Assembly: GCF_004683905.1 (NCBI RefSeq)
Contig: NZ_CP038438.1
Span: 4,588,001 to 4,652,000 of the forward strand
From: Pseudomonas fluorescens
GTDB taxonomy: Bacteria; Pseudomonadota; Gammaproteobacteria; Pseudomonadales; Pseudomonadaceae
Direction: 5' to 3'
DNA length: 64,000 nucleotides
Shown here piece by piece: positions 26,201 to 33,687 of the stretch. The notes below the pieces were generated by a model. The model saw only the letters and a list, made by a program, of their open reading frames with translations. It had not been told where the DNA came from and ran no database searches. The translations under genes were made by a program, and so were the position numbers. Positions within the stretch are counted from its first letter, which is position 1, and the number at the start of each line of letters is the position of its first letter.

Positions 26201-27101
26201 TACGCTTGGTCCTCAGCTCGGAGTACAGGTAAGGCACGATGATCGCGAGAATCGCACCGAGCATCAGAATCGCACTGGCCGAGCCCATGCCCATCTGGCC
26301 GCGACTGAAGGTGAAGGAGTACATGAACATCGCCGGCAGGTCGGAGGAATAACCCGGGCCACCCGCCGTCATCGCCGCGACCAGGTCGAAGCTCTTGATC
26401 GCGATGTGCGCCAGAATCATCACCGCACTGAAGAACACCGGACGCAGGCTTGGCAGCACGACTTTCCAGTAGATGGTCGGCATGCTCGCGCCATCGATCT
26501 GCGCGGCACGAATGATCGACTGATCGACCCCACGCAGGCCGGCAAGGAACATTGCCATGATGAAGCCCGAGGCTTGCCACACAGCAGCGATCACCAGGCA
26601 GTACACCACGCGATCCGGGTCGATCAGCCAGTCCAGACGGAAGCCTTCCCAGCCCCAGTCACGCAATAATTTGTCCAGGCCCATGCCCGGGTTGAGCAGC
26701 CATTTCCACGCGGTACCGGTGACGATCATCGAGAGTGCCATCGGGTACAGGTAAATGGTGCGGATAAAGCCTTCGCGACGGATGCGCTGGTCGAGGAACA
26801 CTGCCAGCAGCACACCGATCACCAGGGTGATGCCGATGAACATGCCACCGAACACTGCAAGGTTCTTGCTCGCCACCCACCAGCGATCGTTGTCGAACAG
26901 CCGCGCGTATTGCGCCAGGCCGGCCCACTTGTAGTTGGGCAGGAACGTCGAGGTGGTGAACGACAGCACGAACGTCCACAGGATGTAGCCATAGAAGCCC
27001 ACCAGCACGATGAACATGCTCGGCGCCAGCACCAGTTTCGGTAGCCAGCGCTGCAGTGCATCGAACGGCGAGGCTTTGCTGAACACAGCAACAGAACTCA
27101 T
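26193..27101 (-). CDS. gtsB: Glucose/mannose ABC transporter permease (first subunit)
   Basis: A 302-residue MalF-type permease with six predicted membrane helices (first at about 23-48) and the EAA loop RGVDQSIIRAAQIDGASMPT at about residues 202-221. The start MSSVAVFSKASPFD at 27101 is taken as real; the open frame upstream runs through the gtsA-gtsB repeat and has no membrane-protein character. GtsA is separated from it by 247 bp holding a composite repeat, while gtsBCD are packed without gaps. Confidence 0.92.
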   Translation of the reverse strand: MSSVAVFSKASPFDALQRWLPKLVLAPSMFIVLVGFYGYILWTFVLSFTTSTFLPNYKWAGLAQYARLFDNDRWWVASKNLAVFGGMFIGITLVIGVLLAVFLDQRIRREGFIRTIYLYPMALSMIVTGTAWKWLLNPGMGLDKLLRDWGWEGFRLDWLIDPDRVVYCLVIAAVWQASGFIMAMFLAGLRGVDQSIIRAAQIDGASMPTIYWKVVLPSLRPVFFSAVMILAHIAIKSFDLVAAMTAGGPGYSSDLPAMFMYSFTFSRGQMGMGSASAILMLGAILAIIVPYLYSELRTKRND

Positions 27102-27142
27102 GGGGAAATCCAGTACGAGGGTAGAAAATTCACACGCTTTCC

Positions 27143-27330
27143 CCTTGTGGGAGCGAGCTCTGTGGCGAGGGGATTTATCCCCGATCGGCTGCGAAGCAGT
27201 CGCAAAACCTTTGCACGCGGTCTTTCTGGTACTCCACCGCTGCAACTTTCTGGGGCCGCTGCGCGACCCATCGGGGCGGTGCGACGTTTCGCTAAATCCC
27301 CTCACCACAAAGCCCGCTCCCACAAAGAGG
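27143..27330. repeat. Nested composite repeat: family 2 unit inside a REP pair
   Basis: Outer arms are REP half-sites (TTGTGGGAGCGAGCT at the left, AGCCCGCTCCCACAA at the right). Between them lies a whole family 2 unit (CTGTGGCGAGGGGATTTATC to TAAATCCCCTCACCACAA), whose right arm contains the 16-bp insert CGGTGCGACGTTTCGC at 27277-27292. It sits between gtsA and gtsB. Confidence 0.85.
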
Positions 27331-27348
27331 GGCCTACGCTACTGAGGG

Positions 27349-28650
27349 TTATTTGGCCGACTGAACCGCCGCGCCCAGTTTCTTGGCCGCATCGGCCGGG
27401 TCGGCTTTCGGGTCGTTGATGTAGTTGGTCACGACATCAAAGAACGCGCCCTGCACCGCCAGCGTGGTCGCCATGTTGTGCGCCATGCTCGGCTGCAGGC
27501 CACCGGACTTGGCGTCTGCCAGGAAGTCCTTGGCAGCGGTCTGCGCGCAAGAGTCGAAACCGAGTTTGTCCATGTTGTTCAACATGTCGTTACGTACCGG
27601 GATCGAGCCTTTGTTGATGCTGAAGACTTTCTGGAAGTTTTCACCCAGCACGACTTTGGCGATGTCCTGCTGACCGGCCGCAGTGCCTTTGTCTTTCTGC
27701 TTGAACACCGCGAGGGAGTCGATGTTGTAGGTGAATGCCTTGTCGGTGCCAGGGAACGCTACGCACTCGTAGTCCTTGCCGGCGACTTTCTTGGCGGCGG
27801 TCCATTCGGACTTGGCCCAGTCACCCATGATCTGCATGCCGGCCTTGCCGTTGATGACCTTGGCCGCTTCCAGGTTCCAGTCCTGACCCTTGCCGTCCTG
27901 GTCCATGTAGGTCGCGACTTTCTTCAGCTCGGTCAGCGCCTTGACCATTTCCGGACCGGTCAGCGCTTTGTTGTCCAGATCGACCAGGGCTTTTTTGTAG
28001 CCATCAACGCCCATGACCGAGAGCACCACGGCTTCGAACACGGTGCTGTCCTGCCAAGGCTGACCGCCGTGGGCCAGCGGGATGAAGCCCGCAGCCTTGA
28101 GCTTGTCGCCGGCGGCGTAGAATTCTTCGAGGGTGGTCGGGTTCTTGGTGATGCCGGCCTTTTTGAAGACTTCCGGGTTGATCCACAGCCAGTTCACCCG
28201 GTGAATGTTCACCGGTACGGCCACGTAATCACCGTCGTACTTCACGGTATCGGAGACTTTCTTGTCGAGCAGGCTGTCCCACTTCTCTTCTTTGGCCACG
28301 TCCTTCAGGACGTCGGTGTCGAGCAGACCGGTGGAAGCCCACTCCTGGATGTCCGGGCCCTTGATCTGGGCGACACCCGGCGGGTTACCGGCAACGGCGC
28401 GGCTTTTCAGCACGGTCATGGCCGTGGCACCGCCACCGCCGGCGACAGCGCCGTCTTTCCAGGTGAAACCGTCTTTTTCAATTTGCGCCTTGAGCACATC
28501 GACAGCGGCTTTTTCGCCACCGGACGTCCACCAGTGCACGACTTCGACCGAACCTTTGGATTCGGCAGCGGAAACACTGAGAGGCAGAATTGCGAGCGGG
28601 AACAGGGAGGCGACAGAAATGACAGTAGCGAGGCGAGAAATCGCATTCAT
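27349..28650 (-). CDS. gtsA: Glucose/mannose ABC transporter substrate-binding protein
   Basis: A 433-residue periplasmic receptor of the bacterial extracellular binding protein family 1. Residues 1-29 form a signal peptide (MNAISRLATVISVASLFPLA, cleavage near VSAAES). The mature part has VEVVHWWTSGGEKAAVDVLK and AGGGGATAMTVLKSRAVAGN, and later NGKAGMQIMGDWAKSEWTAA. It captures glucose for GtsBCD. The ATG at 28650 follows an AAGGT sequence and gives a proper leader; the longer frame to 28704 runs through an AACAACAA motif. It is separated from the upstream sugar-isomerase gene by its own promoter module. Confidence 0.93.
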   Translation of the reverse strand: MNAISRLATVISVASLFPLAILPLSVSAAESKGSVEVVHWWTSGGEKAAVDVLKAQIEKDGFTWKDGAVAGGGGATAMTVLKSRAVAGNPPGVAQIKGPDIQEWASTGLLDTDVLKDVAKEEKWDSLLDKKVSDTVKYDGDYVAVPVNIHRVNWLWINPEVFKKAGITKNPTTLEEFYAAGDKLKAAGFIPLAHGGQPWQDSTVFEAVVLSVMGVDGYKKALVDLDNKALTGPEMVKALTELKKVATYMDQDGKGQDWNLEAAKVINGKAGMQIMGDWAKSEWTAAKKVAGKDYECVAFPGTDKAFTYNIDSLAVFKQKDKGTAAGQQDIAKVVLGENFQKVFSINKGSIPVRNDMLNNMDKLGFDSCAQTAAKDFLADAKSGGLQPSMAHNMATTLAVQGAFFDVVTNYINDPKADPADAAKKLGAAVQSAK

Positions 28651-28666
28651 CTGAGATGTACCTTTC

Positions 28667-28674
28667 TTGTTGTT
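28667..28674 (-). promoter_or_regulatory. Crc/Hfq CA motif before gtsA
   Basis: AACAACAA on the minus strand, 16 bp before the gtsA ATG and next to the ribosome-binding site. It matches the AAYAAYAA target of Hfq/Crc. Confidence 0.65.
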
Positions 28675-28705
28675 ATGCATGCAAGTCTGGTGCTTGCGCT
28701 GCACA

Positions 28706-28773
28706 GGAGTTTAAACAGGGCGATTCCCTTCGCAGGTAACGAAGGGACGCGCAAATGTCACCACATGGTTACA
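28706..28773 (-). promoter_or_regulatory. Promoter/operator module of gtsA, shared with the isomerase gene
   Basis: Minus strand, in order: the imperfect palindrome TGTAAC-N6-GTGACA, 9 bp, CCCTTCGTTAC, 18 bp, TGTTTAAACTCC. The same blocks at the same spacing recur at 30059-30126. GTTACC and TGTTTA are 17 bp apart and could be a weak -35/-10 pair. The palindrome would then be centred near -60, an activator position. Confidence 0.6.
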
Positions 28774-30028
28774 CAGGAACAGGCCGGGATATTTGCGCCA
28801 GAGCTGTCGCCATACTCGGTGACAAGGGTAGACGAGGGATCAATACCGCCTGCCAGGCATGATACAGATCGGGTTTGCCCGGCCAGATATCGGCGCTCGG
28901 ACGGTTTTGCGGATCGAGTTCGTGATGCCAGCTGCCGTCGCAGCGATCGATGAAATGGCCTTCACAGAATTCCCAGAACAGCCGGTACCAGGTTTCGTAT
29001 TGCGCATCACCGGTGCGTTTGAGCAAGGCGCTGGCCGCCGCGCTGGCTTCGGCATGGGTCCAATGCAAGCGATGACGCACCACGGCTTTGTTGTCCCAGT
29101 CGAGGGTATAAACGATCCCCGGCGCGCCATCGACGTCCCAGCCGTTTCGGCAATTCTGCTCGAAGAGTTTTTGCGCGTCGGTCGCCAGCCAGCCGGGCGT
29201 GAGCATCCCGGCCTGGACCCGCGCCGCTTCCAGATGCAACAGCAGCCGCGCCCACTCGAAACCGTGACCCGGCGTGGTGCCGTAAGGGCGGAAGCCATCG
29301 GCGGGATTGTCGTGGTTGTACTCGCGCAGCGGTTGCCAGTCGCGGTCGAAATGCTCAATGACCATGTAGCCGTTGGCGGCGGCGTGACCGTGGATCACCC
29401 GCTCGACGATGCGCTGCGCACGTACCAGCCAGCGCGGATCTTCAGTGACATCGGCCAGCGCGAGGAACGCTTCGGTGGCGTGCATGTTGCTGTTGGCGCC
29501 GCGATAGGCCTCTTCTTCGCGCCAGTCGCGATTGAAGAATTCGCGCATGGCGCCCTCTTCTTCGCTCCAGAAATAGGTGTCGATGATGTCGATCGCGTCA
29601 TCCAGCAGCGCCTGGGCGCCGGGACGCTGCGCGACCACCGCCGAGCTGGCCGCGAGCGCGACAAAGGCATGCAGATAGGCGTTCTTGCCGGTGTTGCCAT
29701 CGCGGTGTTCAGCGACCGCAAACCAGCCGCCGTGCAGCGCATCCCGCAACGGGCCGCGCAGGGCCGCGATGCCGTGATCGACCAGTTCGGCAAACCCCGG
29801 CAGCCCCTGAATATGGGCCATGGCGAAACTATGGGTCATGCGCGCGGTGTTCATGGTTTCGGCTTGCGCATGCGCCGGCAGATGGCCGCGTTCGTCGAGG
29901 TTGCCGAAACCTTCGGGCAGTTTTGCCGCTCTGGCGAATGCCAGCAGGCGCAGACCTTCGTCGGCGAGCCATTGCTGGTGGGCAGGGGCATTCAGCCAAC
30001 TGCTGAAGCCGGGTTGGAAGAGATCCAT
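28769..30028 (-). CDS. AGE-family sugar epimerase/isomerase (mannose-isomerase-like)
   Basis: A 419-residue cytosolic (alpha/alpha)6-barrel protein of the N-acylglucosamine 2-epimerase/mannose isomerase family. Family segments are TARMTHSFAMAHIQGLPG (about residues 61-78), HGGWFAVAEH, AYLHAFVALAASSAV, RGANSNMHATEAFLALADVT, GTTPGHGFEWARLLLHLEA (about 248-266) and RLHWTHAEASAAASALL. The conserved His residues in these segments are the likely acid-base catalysts. It probably converts mannose to fructose or acts on a related free sugar imported by GtsABCD. It lies between gltS and gtsA, and its upstream module matches that of gtsA. Confidence 0.85.
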   Translation of the reverse strand: MDLFQPGFSSWLNAPAHQQWLADEGLRLLAFARAAKLPEGFGNLDERGHLPAHAQAETMNTARMTHSFAMAHIQGLPGFAELVDHGIAALRGPLRDALHGGWFAVAEHRDGNTGKNAYLHAFVALAASSAVVAQRPGAQALLDDAIDIIDTYFWSEEEGAMREFFNRDWREEEAYRGANSNMHATEAFLALADVTEDPRWLVRAQRIVERVIHGHAAANGYMVIEHFDRDWQPLREYNHDNPADGFRPYGTTPGHGFEWARLLLHLEAARVQAGMLTPGWLATDAQKLFEQNCRNGWDVDGAPGIVYTLDWDNKAVVRHRLHWTHAEASAAASALLKRTGDAQYETWYRLFWEFCEGHFIDRCDGSWHHELDPQNRPSADIWPGKPDLYHAWQAVLIPRLPLSPSMATALAQISRPVPV

Positions 30029-30040
30029 GGGGGGCCTTTT

Positions 30041-30048
30041 TTGTTGTT
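30041..30048 (-). promoter_or_regulatory. Crc/Hfq CA motif before the sugar isomerase gene
   Basis: AACAACAA on the minus strand, 12 bp before the ATG and followed by AAAAAGG. It fits the AAYAAYAA target of Hfq/Crc, and the adjacent CAT repeats the context seen before gtsA. Confidence 0.65.
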
Positions 30049-30058
30049 ATGACTGCGG

Positions 30059-30126
30059 GGAGTCTAAACAACGGGTCGGGGTGGGCTTGTAACGAAGGGG
30101 GCGGGGTTTGTCACCAGGCTGTGACA
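30059..30126 (-). promoter_or_regulatory. Promoter/operator module of the isomerase gene, shared with gtsA
   Basis: Minus strand: the palindrome TGTCAC-N6-GTGACA (part of the perfect TTTGTCAC/GTGACAAA inverted repeat at 30107-30128), 9 bp, CCCTTCGTTAC, 18 bp, TGTTTAGACTCC. Block order and spacing equal those at 28706-28773. GTTACA and TGTTTA are 17 bp apart. Confidence 0.6.
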
Positions 30127-30132
30127 AAGAGC

Positions 30133-30313
30133 AACCCCTCACCCCAGCCCTCTCCCAGAGGTAGAGGGGGCCGACCGAGGGGTATTGAAGAGTTACGCCG
30201 ACCTGAAAGTTTTTCAGCGAATCCATAATCGACACGGTGTTTCAGGTCGATGTATGACGCAAGACAACTCGGTCAGTCCCCTCTCCCTCCGGGAGAGGGC
30301 TAGGGTGAGGGGC
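30133..30313. repeat. Family 3 inverted repeat unit (about 180 bp)
   Basis: CCCTCACCCCAGCCCTCTCC at the left and the reverse-oriented GGGAGAGGGCTAGGGTGAGG at the right, with the shared interior GACCTGAAA, GGTCGATGTA and CGGTCAGTCC. It lies between gltS and the isomerase promoter. Confidence 0.8.
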
Positions 30314-30322
30314 TCTTTTGAT

Positions 30323-31807
30323 CTAATCCGCCGAACGCGGCAACTGCAGGGTCACGCGCAACCCGCCCTCACGCAAATTCTGCAACGTCACCTCACCGCC
30401 ATGGCTGTGAGCAATGTTGCGCGCAATGCCCAAACCGAGACCATAACCCTGCTGCTGGCCGGCCAAGCGAAAGTGCGGCTCGAACACCTGCTCCAGCCGC
30501 TGCTCCGGTACGCCCGGGCCTTCGTCGTCGACGTGCAGGACGAACGCGCGCTCATCGTCGTCGATGTGCAGATGCGCGTTCTGCCCATACTTCAGCGCAT
30601 TGTCGATCAGGTTGCCGATGCAGCGTTTCAACGCCAGAGGTTTGCCTGGATACGCCGCCAGCGCCTTGCCCTGCTGGGTCACGCGGCCATTGCCGTTGGG
30701 CGCCAGGTAAGGCTCCACCAGACAATCGAGCACATGATTGAGGTCGACCGGTTCGATGTTCTCGTGGATGTCGGTGTCTTTCACGCACTGCAGCGCGCCT
30801 TTGACCAACAACTCCAGTTCATCCAGATCGCGACCGAACTTGGCTTGCAGCTGCTCGTCTTCAAGCAGTTCGACGCGCAAGCGCAGACGGGTGATCGGCG
30901 TGCGCAGGTCATGGGAAATCGCGCTGAACAACTGGCTGCGTTCGGTCAGGTAGCGGCTGATACGCTCGCGCATGGTATTGAACGCACGGCCCACTTCCAC
31001 CACTTCGCTGCCGCCGCCCTCGGCCACCGGCTCGACATCGGCACCCAGCGACAGATCCCGCGCCGCCCGCGCCAGACGCTTGAGCGGCCGGCTCTGCCAG
31101 TGCACCAGCAGGCCGATGAACAGCAGCAAAAAGCCGCTGGTAAGGACGATGAACCACACCTGCTGTGCCGGCAGGCCTTGCTCTTCGAGACTGGTGTAGG
31201 GTTCGGGCAGCAACGAGGCGATGTACAGCCATTCGCCCGGCGCCATTTGAATCTGCGTGACCAGCACCGGCGGATTCACCGGTTCCAGCGTCAGTGCGTA
31301 ATGCGCCCACGAGCGCGGCAGCTCATCGAGTTTCAGCCCGGCATTGAAGATCCGCAGATCCTCGGGGCTGACGAAGGTTACCGAGATATCGGTATCGTGG
31401 CCCAGCGACTGGCGCAACACTTCGTCCACCGCTTGAATCACCGCAGCCTTGCGCGGGGTGATCGGCAGCACGTCCATACCCAGCGGCTTGTCGTTGAGCG
31501 TCACCACAAAACGGGTGCCGCCCATGCTGCGCAACTGGTCGAGTACCAGCGGCCGGTACGCCACCGGCAACGAGCGGAAATAGCTGACGCTGGCGGTCAT
31601 CGAATGGGCCAGGCTGCGGGCGCTGGTGACCAGGCCTTCGAGCTGGGTGGCGCGCAGTTGCGAGACCCAGATCACGCTCGACAACGTCTGCGCAAACAAC
31701 ACCGCCAACAAGGTCAGCAGCAGCATCCGCCCAAGCAGCGAACGCGGCACCGGCACCTTGCTGGCGAGCCGGCGCAGCGACTCAGTGAGCATTGCCGGCA
31801 ACCACAT
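30323..31807 (-). CDS. gltS: Sensor histidine kinase of the glucose two-component system
   Basis: A 494-residue membrane kinase. The first membrane helix is at about 27-48, a periplasmic sensor domain follows, and the second helix at about 220-241 (VWFIVLTSGFLLLFIGLLVH). HAMP is at about 242-290, the phospho-acceptor His299 is in SAISHDLRTPITRLR, and the ATPase domain has the N box NLIDNALKYG and G1 box VDDEGPGVPEQR. It partners with the adjacent response regulator. Its 5' end overlaps the regulator gene by 26 bp; ATG at 31792 is an alternative start. The cognate signal in pseudomonads is linked to glucose metabolites such as 2-ketogluconate. Confidence 0.88.
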   Translation of the reverse strand: MWLPAMLTESLRRLASKVPVPRSLLGRMLLLTLLAVLFAQTLSSVIWVSQLRATQLEGLVTSARSLAHSMTASVSYFRSLPVAYRPLVLDQLRSMGGTRFVVTLNDKPLGMDVLPITPRKAAVIQAVDEVLRQSLGHDTDISVTFVSPEDLRIFNAGLKLDELPRSWAHYALTLEPVNPPVLVTQIQMAPGEWLYIASLLPEPYTSLEEQGLPAQQVWFIVLTSGFLLLFIGLLVHWQSRPLKRLARAARDLSLGADVEPVAEGGGSEVVEVGRAFNTMRERISRYLTERSQLFSAISHDLRTPITRLRLRVELLEDEQLQAKFGRDLDELELLVKGALQCVKDTDIHENIEPVDLNHVLDCLVEPYLAPNGNGRVTQQGKALAAYPGKPLALKRCIGNLIDNALKYGQNAHLHIDDDERAFVLHVDDEGPGVPEQRLEQVFEPHFRLAGQQQGYGLGLGIARNIAHSHGGEVTLQNLREGGLRVTLQLPRSAD

Positions 31808-32513
31808 TGGCTGCCAGTTGGTAGCCGCTGCCGCGCACGGTGCGGATCAGTCGTGGCGGTTTTTCTGTATCGCGCAGACGTTGGCGCAAGCGGCTGACGG
31901 CCATGTCGACAATCCGGTCGAGCGGCATCAGGTCACGGCCACGGGTGGCGTTGCCGATGGTGTCGCGGTCGAGAATTTCCTGCGGATGATCGAGAAACAA
32001 CTTCAGCAGCGCAAAGTCGGCACCGGAGAGAATCACCTCTTCGCCGTCGGTGTGGAACAGCCGATGACTGACCATGTCCAGCCGCCACTCGTCGAAAGCC
32101 AGCACATCGCTGCCGCTGCGTTCCTGACCGAACTGCGCGCGACGCAGCAGCGCCTTGATTCGGGCTTGCAGCTCGCGGGGGCTGAAAGGTTTGCCGAGGT
32201 AGTCATCAGCGCCGAGCTCCAGCCCGATCACGCGGTCGGCTTCGTCGGAACTGGCGGTCAGCATGATGATCGGCACCTGCGCCTGGCGCGGATGCTGGCG
32301 CACCCAGCGGCACAGGCTGAAACCGTCTTCATCGGGCAGCATCACATCGAGGATCACCAGATCGCTCGGCGCCTCGTTGAGTGCCTGGCGGAAACTGGCG
32401 CCATCGGCGGTGGCCCGCACCTGAAACCCGGCGCGGGTCAGGTAGGTTTCCAGCAACTCGCGTATTTCCTGGTCGTCATCGACCAACAATATCGACTTGT
32501 TGACTGAGCTCAC
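31782..32513 (-). CDS. gltR: OmpR-family response regulator of glucose transport
   Basis: A 243-residue regulator with receiver domain (about 6-118; phospho-acceptor Asp56 in LVILDVMLPDEDGF, conserved Lys in LGKPFSPREL) and a C-terminal winged-helix DNA-binding domain (about 140-235; RTVRGSGYQL). It starts with GTG; AAGGATG lies 9 bp upstream and merges with AACAACAA. In P. putida the GltR orthologue controls oprB/gts and ketogluconate genes. It lies downstream of glk in the edd-glk-gltR-gltS order, although a 214-bp gap with a family 2 repeat separates it from glk. Confidence 0.9.
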   Translation of the reverse strand: MSSVNKSILLVDDDQEIRELLETYLTRAGFQVRATADGASFRQALNEAPSDLVILDVMLPDEDGFSLCRWVRQHPRQAQVPIIMLTASSDEADRVIGLELGADDYLGKPFSPRELQARIKALLRRAQFGQERSGSDVLAFDEWRLDMVSHRLFHTDGEEVILSGADFALLKLFLDHPQEILDRDTIGNATRGRDLMPLDRIVDMAVSRLRQRLRDTEKPPRLIRTVRGSGYQLAANVVAGNAH

Positions 32514-32526
32514 TTCGAAGGCATCC

Positions 32527-32539
32527 TTGTTGTTGGAAT
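32527..32539 (-). promoter_or_regulatory. CA motif before gltR (ATTCCAACAACAA)
   Basis: The minus strand reads ATTCCAACAACAA, then GGATG, 13 bp before the GTG start. The 3' part is an AAYAAYAA Crc/Hfq motif. The whole 13-mer is identical to those upstream of edd and gapA. Confidence 0.6.
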
Positions 32540-32602
32540 TGGGGCGGATTATGCCTTAAGCATCGAACTTGCAAACACCACAGAACCACTGTGGGAACAA
32601 AC

Positions 32603-32699
32603 CTGTGGTGAGGGGATTTATCCCCGATGGGTTGCGCAGCGACCCTGGAAAAGCAGGGCCTGCTTCGCAGGCCATCGGGGATGAATCCCCTCGCCACAA
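32603..32699. repeat. Family 2 inverted repeat between glk and gltR
   Basis: GTGGTGAGGGGATTTATCCC at the left and ATCGGGGATGAATCCCCTCG at the right, with the inner GCAGGCCTGC-like pair GGGCCTGCTTCGCAGGCC. It is shorter than the other copies. Confidence 0.82.
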
Positions 32700-32727
32700 A
32701 GGCTCACTCCTACAGTTTGATCGCATT

Positions 32728-33687
32728 TCAGGCCGGTATTGCTTGTTCGAGTGCCACACCAGCGCCGACAAGCCCGGAATACGGCGCCGTCACCAGCCAC
32801 ACCGGAATGCCCTTGAAGTAATCGCTCATGCAGCCCTTGTCGGCAAAGCTGCGGGCGAAGCCGCTTTCGACGAAGAAATCGGCAAAGCGCGGAATCACCC
32901 CGCCAACAATGAACACGCCGCCACGACCACCGGTGGTCAGCACGTTGTTGCCGGCCACGCGGCCGAGCCAGCAGCAGAACTGCTCCAGTACTTCCAGCGC
33001 GATCGGATCGCCAGCCAGACCGGCTGCGGTAATCGCTTCCGGCGTATCAAGCTTTGGTTCATGTCCGTCCACTGCGCAAATCGCGCGGTAGACTCGCGGC
33101 AAACCACCTCCGCTCAGCGCAGTTTCCGCACTGACGTGGCCAATCTCGTTGTGGATGTGCTGCCAGAGCTGGGTTTCACGCGGGCTGCTCAGCGGCAGAT
33201 CAACGTGACCGCCCTCCCCCGGCAAGGCGGCAAACCGCCCTTCGCCCAGATCGAGCAAGGTGCCGACGCCCAGGCCAGTGCCCGGGCCGATCACCACCGC
33301 CGGGCGCAACGGCTCCGGCGTGCCTTCGCAGACCACGCGGAATTCACCGGGCTGCAAACGGGTCATGCCCAGCGCCATCGCCGAGAAGTCGTTGATCAGC
33401 AGCAGTTGCTCGACCTGCAAGGTCTGGCAGAACGCCGTGCGGCTCAGGCGCCAGTGGTTGTTGGTGAATTTGAATTCATCACCACTCACCGGCCCCGCCA
33501 CCGACAGGCACACCGAACCGATCGAACCCGGCGCCAGACCGAGGCCGCTCAGGAACAGGCTGATCGCCTGTTCCGGGCTGGCGTGGTCGGCTGTCGCCAG
33601 CACCTGAACCGATTGCAGTTGCTGGTTTTTCCACAACGCGAACCGCGCGTTGGTGCCTCCGATATCACCGACCAAAGCCAGTTTCAA
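32728..33687 (-). CDS. glk: Glucokinase
   Basis: A 319-residue bacterial glucokinase that phosphorylates glucose imported by GtsABCD. It has the ATP phosphate-binding motif LVGDIGGTNARFAL (about residues 4-17), the catalytic segment LLLINDFSAMALGM (about 95-108, with the base Asp), GPGTGLGVGTLLDLG (about 134-148), the substrate Glu/His region LPGEGGHVDLP, and SGGGLPRVY. Its ATG overlaps the edd stop (ATGA), so it is translationally coupled to edd. Confidence 0.95.
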   Translation of the reverse strand: MKLALVGDIGGTNARFALWKNQQLQSVQVLATADHASPEQAISLFLSGLGLAPGSIGSVCLSVAGPVSGDEFKFTNNHWRLSRTAFCQTLQVEQLLLINDFSAMALGMTRLQPGEFRVVCEGTPEPLRPAVVIGPGTGLGVGTLLDLGEGRFAALPGEGGHVDLPLSSPRETQLWQHIHNEIGHVSAETALSGGGLPRVYRAICAVDGHEPKLDTPEAITAAGLAGDPIALEVLEQFCCWLGRVAGNNVLTTGGRGGVFIVGGVIPRFADFFVESGFARSFADKGCMSDYFKGIPVWLVTAPYSGLVGAGVALEQAIPA

